Positions 56,886-64,000 of a stretch of 64,000 bases of DNA are shown in pieces. The stretch's first letter is position 1; each line of letters starts with the position of its first letter. Source of the DNA: Lutjanus erythropterus. Lineage: Eukaryota; Chordata; Actinopteri; Lutjaniformes; Lutjanidae. The stretch is taken from assembly GCA_020091685.1 (NCBI GenBank), contig CM034607.1, positions 2,176,944-2,240,943 of the forward strand, given 5' to 3'. The translations under genes were made by a program, and so were the position numbers. The notes beneath the pieces were generated by a model. That model saw nothing but the letters and a program-made list of their open reading frames with translations. It was not told the DNA's origin and made no database searches.

Positions 56886-57519
56886 ACCTTTAATTATTTG
56901 GTAATGGAAGAAAAAAGAAAAGAAAGAACTAAATGAAAAGAAGTATATTTCAAGAAATGTATATATACTCTTATTTTCTTTCTTTTTTTATTTTGCTGTC
57001 CTTGTGATACTTTACCAACACAAAATGTCAGTATTTGATATCCTGAGAATGAGACAAAAACTTCTGATTCTTCCTTTAAAGTAATATATTGTTTAGTATT
57101 GTATAAAATGTATACATAAAATTCAAATATAACAAAAAGTGATGTGATTTGAATGTACAGAGCATCATTTTTTGGCCACTTGCAGGCAGCAACTTTGACA
57201 TATCACCATCACAGTACTCAAATATTAGCTCCTGTTTATACTAACGTGTTAACACTCAACAGATCCAAGCCTATTGAGCCTGTTAACACATCCAACATTA
57301 TCATTCATCTGGAGTTGTGTTTGTATCCATCTGGGGAGTAAAAATCCAACGTTCCCTCTCTTTTAGCTCCATTTTTGGTCTCCACCAGCTCATGAGGCAA
57401 TATAGACTGTATATAGTAAACATGGACGTAGTCCTCTTGACGTCACCTGTATTTCTGCAGAAGCATTGTGAAGCTCAGTGTGATGGCTCTGGCCATCACC
57501 ATCTGGGCAGTCTCAGTTG
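56886..57519. other. Upstream of scin, no gene recognised
   Basis: AT-rich; no exon or clear element. Part of the scin five prime flank. Confidence 0.45.
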
Positions 57520-58350
57520 GGTAACCAACCAATCTCCATATGCAAAATCAGGCATTTTACTTTGCAGAACAGTGGAGCTGCTGGTCTACTGTTGCCTCGA
57601 TCTGTTAGGTTGTTTGTGGTATTGGCAGTGGCGTAACTGGGCTGTATTCCACATGGGTTTTGAGGTCAAAGGGGCCTGACATTGGTGTAAACTTATTGTT
57701 TCATTCTTCAGCTCCGTTTTACATATTCACACACGTTTGTTTTGTCTCTGCTCCGTCAGAGCGTCTTGTTCCCATGACAACTGACCGGAGAAAGACACAT
57801 CGCACTGGGGGGGGGGGGGTGTCGCTCGTATCCCCCCTTATATGCAACAAAATGCAGTGACCCAGTCTGACGTTACACTCCGTGCGGCAGTGTAACGTAA
57901 CCCCGCGGCAACATTACATTTAAAAAAAAAAAAGGTTGACCACAAGAGGGCCCATGGGTTTACAAAACCCACCAACCCTACGTCAGCTACGCTACTGGGT
58001 ATTGGGTAGCTGTGGCGAATTCAAGCAATCCTTTCGATACAACAAAGTCATGCAACAACACAAACTAACTAACCAATCAAGGCAGCAGAAGCCCAACAAC
58101 TCCCATATTATCTGAGGTTAAGTTACTTATTTTGCCCATGGAATTTGGTTGGTTTGAGGAAAGTCATATGTGACTTATATAACTGTGGTTTCTTGTCAGC
58201 AAATTATGTCTCACAGCAAGGTAAAGCTCTGAAAATATTCTAAATATGCTTAAAATGATATTGATATGTCCGCAGCAGTACATTGCTTAGCTTCCTACAC
58301 CGGAACTCCTGCTGCTTCTTTAAAGTGGAGGTGTGTCGACCTCATACAAC
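57520..58350. mobile_element. Foldback family 2, copy 2, interrupted by a MITE
   Basis: Left part (57520-57625) includes ttttactttgcagaacagtg and ctgctggtctactgttgcct. Right part (58006-58350) includes ctgtggtttcttgtcagcaa, gcaggagttccggtgtagg in inverted sense, and ends cctcatacaaccccgcacca. The insert is the element at 57626-57997. Confidence 0.65.
57626..57997. mobile_element. hAT-like MITE with perfect 8-bp target duplication
   Basis: Ends cagtggcgtaact and agctacgctactg are inverted repeats of the hAT 'cagtggcgtagct' type. The 8-mer ggtattgg flanks both sides exactly (57618-57625 and 57998-58005). The 372-bp interior has a run of 13 G (about 57807-57819) and no transposase. It lies about 1 kb upstream of scin exon 1. 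Confidence 0.88.
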
Positions 58351-59439
58351 CCCGCACCAAATAATTTGAACCCTTTAGCCTCATTTTTGGAGCCAGCCTC
58401 AAGTGGCAACTCGAAGAACTGCAGTTTTCAGGCCTGGGTTGGTTGCAGCTTGGGAAATATCTGTCTTTTTAGCCACTACATGTGTATGTTGTTGTTTAAT
58501 CTGCCTTCATCAAATATTAAAGGATATGTAGCACATTTTACGGTTCAGTAAGTATTTAATCTAGAAAAAGCTGTATTTATGTATTTATACTATTAACAGT
58601 CTCAGTGGGGTACCAGTTCAGTTATCAAAAAGATTATAACTGTTTCTGTTAAACTGATGCAAACTGTTAAGCAAATACTCCATTATAAGAAAAAAATTAA
58701 TGGTTTAGAGCACGCAGGAGTCTGGATTTAATGTTATAATTACGAGCAGGGTGGTTGCTGTACAATCAGAAGACAATTTTATTTCTAGATAGTTCCACTG
58801 CCTGTGTAAACTGGCTTTTATTTTTATGAGGTGGGTTTCATGTTGGTTCATTAAGTGGCACTGAGGTTGAAGGCAGGAAACTGTCATGTGATATGATTTC
58901 CTCTGAGGCTGTCAGTAGACGTGCAACCTAAGGCTCACTACTCTTACATGTAGATTTTACAGTGAAAATATTAGTCTTATACCTCCATACAATGTGTAAG
59001 AAGAGATGCTTGTTCCCTACAGTGTCTAACCTTCACTGCTCCAGACTATAATTCTGTTGTACTCTATTCCTCTGTTATTGAATGAGTATCACAGAGGTGA
59101 TATTTGTCATGAAGCATGGTCAGAGCACACAGAGAGGGAGTGACAGTAAGAATGTGGCTGCAGGTAAAGTTCTCAGTCAGAGCGTACAGATGGATGCTGG
59201 AGGTAGGTGACGCTGATGCAACACTGGAATGTGAACAACGTTAACAAGTTCTGCTGTTGCAAACTGAAAGCAAGAGAATAAAGAGTGACAGTTTGAACAG
59301 AGAGCTGAAATGTCTGTAGTAACATGAGAAAGTCCTAAAAAAACAAGCGTCCCAGTACACCTGATGGAGCACAGCACTGGTGGACTCAAGGTGGGGGCAG
59401 TGGAGGAGCGGGGTGATTGGCCCCCTGGTGCAAAAGGTG
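58351..59439. other. Upstream of scin, no gene recognised
   Basis: No coding or repeat evidence beyond short low-complexity runs. Confidence 0.45.
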
Positions 59440-59770
59440 CCCTCTTGGATTCCTGTGGTGGTAGGATGTAATAAAATGCCCTCTAGTATGCCCTTCAAGT
59501 GGACAAAACATGGCAAAGGTCTCAGTGTACAAAACAGGATAACTGGACATAAAGTGATAAAATGCCATCTAAGGTGCGCTTCCAGTGGGCAAAACATGAT
59601 ACAGTGTCCTCTAGGATGCTAGGTTGCCCCATCAATGGACAAAACATGACAGAGTTCCCTTCAGTGTGTGTGTCCAATGGACAAAACATGCTAAAATGCC
59701 GTCGAGGGCGCTGCTCCAGTGGATATAACGTGTTAAAGTTCCTTATAGGGTGCCTTCCAATGTGTTTTTA
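59440..59770. repeat. Minisatellite-like array, ~42-50 bp units
   Basis: Five or six diverged units of the form 'taaaatgccctctag(t/g)atgcccttcaagtggacaaaacatg'. Landmark ggacaaaacatg (or ggcaaaacatg) recurs near 59503, 59587, 59637 and 59679. Short proteins predicted across it are artefacts of the repetition. Confidence 0.7.
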
Positions 59771-62025
59771 CTACAGAGGTGTAGTAGTTGTTGTACTCTA
59801 AGTCCCATGTTAAATAATTTTAGTCTAAAGCAGAGATTGGAACTGTTTCACCATAAATGCATCATGACTTTCAGCACTTGTGATGGTTCCCCACTTACAG
59901 GTGGTGCCCCTTTTTACTATTTAAGTCCACCTCTGGAGTACAGTGTGAGTGAAATGCTTGTATAGAGACTGTCTGCTAAACCACTGGATGCTAAATATTA
60001 TGTATATTACAGTATTATACTATTTTGGAACATTATTAAATTTTCACTCATCAAGTGTTTTATTTGTGCAGAATAACACAACTACTCCTCAGCCACTCTC
60101 AGTGTATGTCTCTGCATTGCATTTACAAAGTGAAAACGTGTGAACACTCACAGCTATGTGTTGAGGTTTGGGGTGGGGAGGTGAAGAACAGCATTCCAGT
60201 GAGTCAGAGACACAATGTAAAGCTGTAGCGCTATATGAAAGGCCTCGGAGTCATTAAAATCAACAGGGTTCAATACCTCAGAACCATAAATATGCTCTTT
60301 ATTTTTACTATAATCTGCCAACTAGATAATGACATCTCTAGTATAGAGAGAGGTGCAGGATTAGTCTTCCAACCTTGAAAGTGAACCAACTACACAGCTA
60401 ATAGAGCAAGTCAGGGAAAAAAAAAACCCCACTGAATTTGTCAAAAAAATATGTCAAACTATGTATGGTTGTTCAAAAAAAATGTAATAGAACTGTATAA
60501 AAAGTTCCTAAAATATTAAAAAAATATATCATCTCTGATGCAGAATTCATAGGAAATATTCTGCTTAAAGTTAATCCAAATCACTTGTTTGATACAAAAT
60601 CCCTGCAGTTACTGTGTCATTATTTGGGTCAGTGTACAGTTGATCAGTCGATTTGTCCTGTTACTGTTATGCAGTGGATGAAGAATCTATAAAATATGTC
60701 AGTTCAGGTCATTAGTATGCTCAATGCCAGAAATGGATAAATGTTGTGTCTAAGATGTTACACAGCTTGTATGTAAACCAGCTAAATGCAAAGTGGGATA
60801 GATATGATGTCTAAACCAGAGTGGTTAGGAACTATTTTGAGCCAGAAAATGAAACTCTGGTTGTATGTAGGCTGTGTCAGAATATAACCACTTGGCCTGA
60901 ACAGTGTGTTACCACAATCAGCACGGGCATGTGGACGTTAACCAGCATGGAGAGCAGGCTGCTGCTGCTAGCTAAAACTAGTGGGTCTTACTTTTAGACT
61001 AGTCTAAATTGAAATTTGCAATTTGCATTGCAGGGAAAAACAAGAATCTAAGTGTGGTATGTGGTATGAAACACTGGTGGTGTGTCCGCTCTGCTGTCTC
61101 AGTGTCAAACACCACTACAACCTGAAAACCACCTGGCAGCTTTATTGGACATGTTTGAGCCACCAGAGCCAGAGGACGTGACAGGGTGGTATTTTTTCCC
61201 TTCTGTGTCAGGTTGTTGAAGTGAGCTGAAGTGAACTGCTGGACTGATTTGGACTGAGAGAGTTGCTGAAGGTATGTTTGTAACTGAGTGTCAGGGAATG
61301 TCAAATGTTGCTGAACACAGAATTCACAAACAGTTTAACAGTCTAACTCCACCATTCAGTAATCTATAATTCTCTGATTTTCTGGTAACTATTTTCTAAC
61401 ATGTATAATGTGTTTTCTTGAGACTTTGTTCCCACACTGAGAACCCCTGATGCTGACTTTCAGCTGATGGAACAAACATTTGTCCTCAGATTTGTCTCTG
61501 TAGCTGGAGGCAAATATTATTTTGTCTCAGTGGTGAAGTGGCATTTTACAATTAGACTTATGCTATCCTATGATGAGATGCGTGTTAGTCACGAGCTTCA
61601 ACCAACACAACTCAATATTTGGAATTAGAAACAACTTTTCAGTCTTGTTACCACCCTCTTTGCATGTATACTGAACCACACCATCAAGAGCCTTAGCTAT
61701 TTTTCAGCATCTTCTAGTTTTGTGGTGCCGTGTGGTAGTTTTGAAAAGTTTTACATTTTACATGTAACATACAAAAACACACTGTATGTCTACTGGATCC
61801 ATCCTGAAACCTGCAGCATGATCAGTGATTGGATAATATAGACCAATATACAACCGAGAAATAAACCAGGACAGTTTCAAAGTATTTAAAATGTGCACAT
61901 GTAACATTATGATGCTGAGGTTCTACACAGAACCATTTGCTTCTGAAGAACCATTTTTTGACAAGTCTTCATTATAGATTGTTGGTAATCCTTGAGGATC
62001 GCTTCTGTCAAAGGTTCTTTGTACC
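59771..62025. other. Intergenic, no gene recognised
   Basis: AT-rich sequence with poly-A tracts (60415-60530). The frame at 60999-61304 on the minus strand has no domain or splice logic. Confidence 0.45.
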
Positions 62026-62590
62026 GGAATATAAAAGGCTTTTTGGTAGAACCACCTGAGTGGGGTCTAGATAAAACCCTTGGAGTATAAAAAGGTTGCC
62101 AGTAGAATCTCCAGAGTGTTTCTAGACAAAACCTTAGAATATAAACAGGTTAACCATAGAATCCCCTTGGTGGGTTCTAGATAAAATATTTGGAATATAA
62201 AAGGGTTCTTGGTAGAACCACCTCAGTGGGATCTAGAAAAAAGCCCTTGGAATGTAAAAAGTGTCCCGCTAGAACCCCCTGAGTGTGTTCTAGATGACAC
62301 TCCTGGAATATAAAGAGGTTCTTGTAGAACCCCCTAGGTGGGTTGTTGTTAAGACCCTTAAAAAGTGGAACAGTTCTGGATAGAACCCAAAGACAGCATT
62401 CTGGGTGGAACCATAACACCATAGAAGGGTTCTCTGTAGAACCTCTGGTATGGGAGTCTGGGTGAAACGTGTCATGGCTAGTTCTAGGTATGTTAGGTTC
62501 TAGGTAGAACTCTTTCAAAGGGTACAAGGTTCTAGCAGGACTCAAAAAGGGTTCTTCAGTGGGGACAAGCAAAAGAACCCTTTATGGTTC
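62026..62590. repeat. Minisatellite array, ~56 bp units
   Basis: Units begin 'ggaatataaaaggtt' at 62026, 62082, 62136, 62192, 62249 and 62305 (spacing 54-57), followed by a worn unit at about 62361. Each unit carries tagaacc(a/c)cctgagtgggttctaga, so units are partly self-complementary (ggttct/agaacc). After 62400 the units decay into scattered 'ggttct...agaacc' pairs. The minus-strand 131-codon frame here is a by-product. Confidence 0.8.
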
Positions 62591-63530
62591 TAGTTAGTTT
62601 TATTTCTAAGGGTGTAGTCACCAATCCATTCAGCCTTTCCATAAATCACTGACTGTAAATGATATTTAAGTTTTCTGTATAATCTGATATTTTCAACTTT
62701 TCTCTTCCTCAAGAACATCACTGTTCTTCTTGAATGTGTTCAAGACTTGTAACACTGATGTTTTAGTCTTGATTTAGTTTGTTCCTCTTGACAGTACAAG
62801 CATTGTTCTAAATCTTCTCTGGTTCAGAACTTCAGTCTGGAGTAGTAGAGGGTGAACTCTACTGTTTGAACAGACCGAAACAGGAGCTTTACGTCAAGAT
62901 TTGAAAATAAAGGTTAGAGGAGTGAAATCATTCAGGCTGATTACAGACAGTCATGCAAAAACACATCATCAGAGTGAATCAATTTAGTATGATATGTGGT
63001 TTGATACAGTGATGTAATCATGTGACCAGCAGTCACCAAAACCTGACTACATTTCTATCAAGACTGAAACACTCTACAGACTCACACACTCACAAAGTAG
63101 CACTCTGATACCCCGCATGATTAATCACATGCTGAAGAGGATGTCAGTTTCCTGTGAGTAACAGAACCTTCCTCTGTCGCACACCGCTGACAGCTGGAGG
63201 TCACTAAGGACTTACAGGACAACTCTGAGCGACAACACAGCGAGACGTTTGATCTGATGGACAGCTGACCACTGACGTGGTCTGACTGCAGTTGAGTGGT
63301 AATCTCATATGACACTGAGTTTTCAACTTGTTCTGTTCCTGAAATCACTTCCATTCTACCTGATTTCCGTTGGGGAGGGGGGATTCGATTTGCTCTAACA
63401 AATCACTAGAGACCAGTGCTTCATCATAAGTAAATACTGATGCGTTGCCATACCAACATACCAGTTTTGCCCACAATCCATGGTTTTGTCTGGGTTTTGA
63501 GAGCGGAGCGGATATAACACAATTGTATTT
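62591..63530. other. Intergenic, no gene recognised
   Basis: No supportable exon or defined element. Confidence 0.45.
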
Positions 63531-63534
63531 TGAG

Positions 63535-63730
63535 GGGGATTTGATTTTTACTCTTCAATTGTGCAGGAAAACATATTTTAAAAGATCAAACTCTTGGCTA
63601 TTTAACTTTGTAACCATAATTCTTATTTAGTTTTGATTTAGAAGGGCTACAGAGTTGACATGTTATGGTTGAGACACATCTGATAGAAATATTTTTGAAT
63701 GCATTTGTCTTAAAATATAAAGTTACAGGT
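63535..63730. repeat. Copy of the 16.4-17.3 kb repeat
   Basis: Long near-identity with 16425-16615, including ctacagagttgacatgttat followed by ggttgagacacatctgatag and aaata. Same orientation; similarity fades after about 63725. Confidence 0.65.
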
Positions 63731-64000
63731 ATATATGGCCTCTAGTCCTGGATACCTTCTATTCTCAGCCATGAACACTCAGAGATGTGCTCAAAATAGT
63801 TTTTTATGGAAGTCTGGGGATATTACAATTACTAGTCCAATGGTGAAATCACTTGAAACAGTGTGCTCACTAACACCCACCCATCTATTTTATCTGAACA
63901 ACCATTTTTGTCCTGCGTTATTTCTCTCCAAGTCAACTGCTTCTTATTTGTAATTATGTTGGCTTTTTTGGCAGTCAGCATTTTCTTGTATGATATTAAC
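63731..64000. other. Window end, nothing recognised
   Basis: The final 270 bases hold one short domain-free frame and no identifiable repeat. Confidence 0.4.

Noticed and set aside
62177..62572. 131-codon Pro/Arg/Thr-rich minus-strand frame
   Set aside because: Lies wholly in the ~56-bp minisatellite; repeated residues reflect the DNA array, not a protein.
62026..62590. Regular repeats considered as a CRISPR-like array
   Set aside because: Units are contiguous and diverged with no unique spacers; this is eukaryotic minisatellite DNA.
57000..64000. Search for vwde or tmem106b exons, expected beyond scin
   Set aside because: No cysteine-rich EGF/VWD pattern or other recognisable exon was found upstream of scin.
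1..64000. tRNA, rRNA or other structured RNA genes
   Set aside because: No A-box/B-box pair with a cloverleaf or other known RNA signature was recognised by eye; a covariance-model search was not possible.

Overview
The window looks like nuclear DNA from a ray-finned (teleost) fish. It is AT-rich, genes are split by GT-AG introns, and it is full of repeat types typical of fish genomes: hAT-like and foldback MITEs, LINE 3' ends, and 'aagtac' and 'aagtc' repeats. Two protein-coding genes can be built with confidence, both on the minus strand. One is scin (scinderin/adseverin, a six-domain gelsolin-family actin-severing protein): 16 coding exons from 56606 down to 29546, giving a complete 725-residue protein. 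The other is arl4a (ARF-like GTPase 4A): one intact 200-codon coding exon at 21673-21071, with a probable non-coding first exon near 22924-23045. SCIN followed by ARL4A on the same strand is also the order on human chromosome 7p21, so this is a conserved vertebrate neighbourhood.

Layout. Positions 1-19.9 kb lie downstream of arl4a and hold no gene I recognise. They contain a decayed LINE reverse transcriptase (3.26-4.28 kb), a hAT transposase remnant (7.64-7.86 kb), several MITEs, two related T-rich arrays, and one long open frame (18.06-18.75 kb) of unknown status. Positions 19.9-23.1 kb are the arl4a transcription unit. Positions 23.1-29 kb are intergenic, with a CpG-dense patch at 24.03-24.13 kb, microsatellites and LINE tails. 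Positions 29.0-56.86 kb are scin, whose longer introns are crowded with repeats. Positions 56.9-64 kb are upstream of scin and hold a foldback element split by a hAT-like MITE and two tandem arrays.

The two genes fit a theme of cortical actin and membrane dynamics. Scinderin severs and caps actin filaments under Ca2+ and phosphoinositide control. ARL4A is a membrane-recruited small GTPase that, from family knowledge, acts on ARF6/cytohesin and actin remodelling. Nothing in the sequence shows that they are co-regulated.

I saw no unknown gene system. The most unusual items are a short C-terminal tail on scin reminiscent of the gelsolin latch helix, a three-layer nested transposon in scin intron 2, at least seven copies of one foldback family (most inside scin), several MITEs with readable target-site duplications, and a possible upstream ORF in the arl4a leader. 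Exon edges were set by hand from reading frame, splice dinucleotides and family knowledge. Ends of repeats without target-site duplications are approximate.
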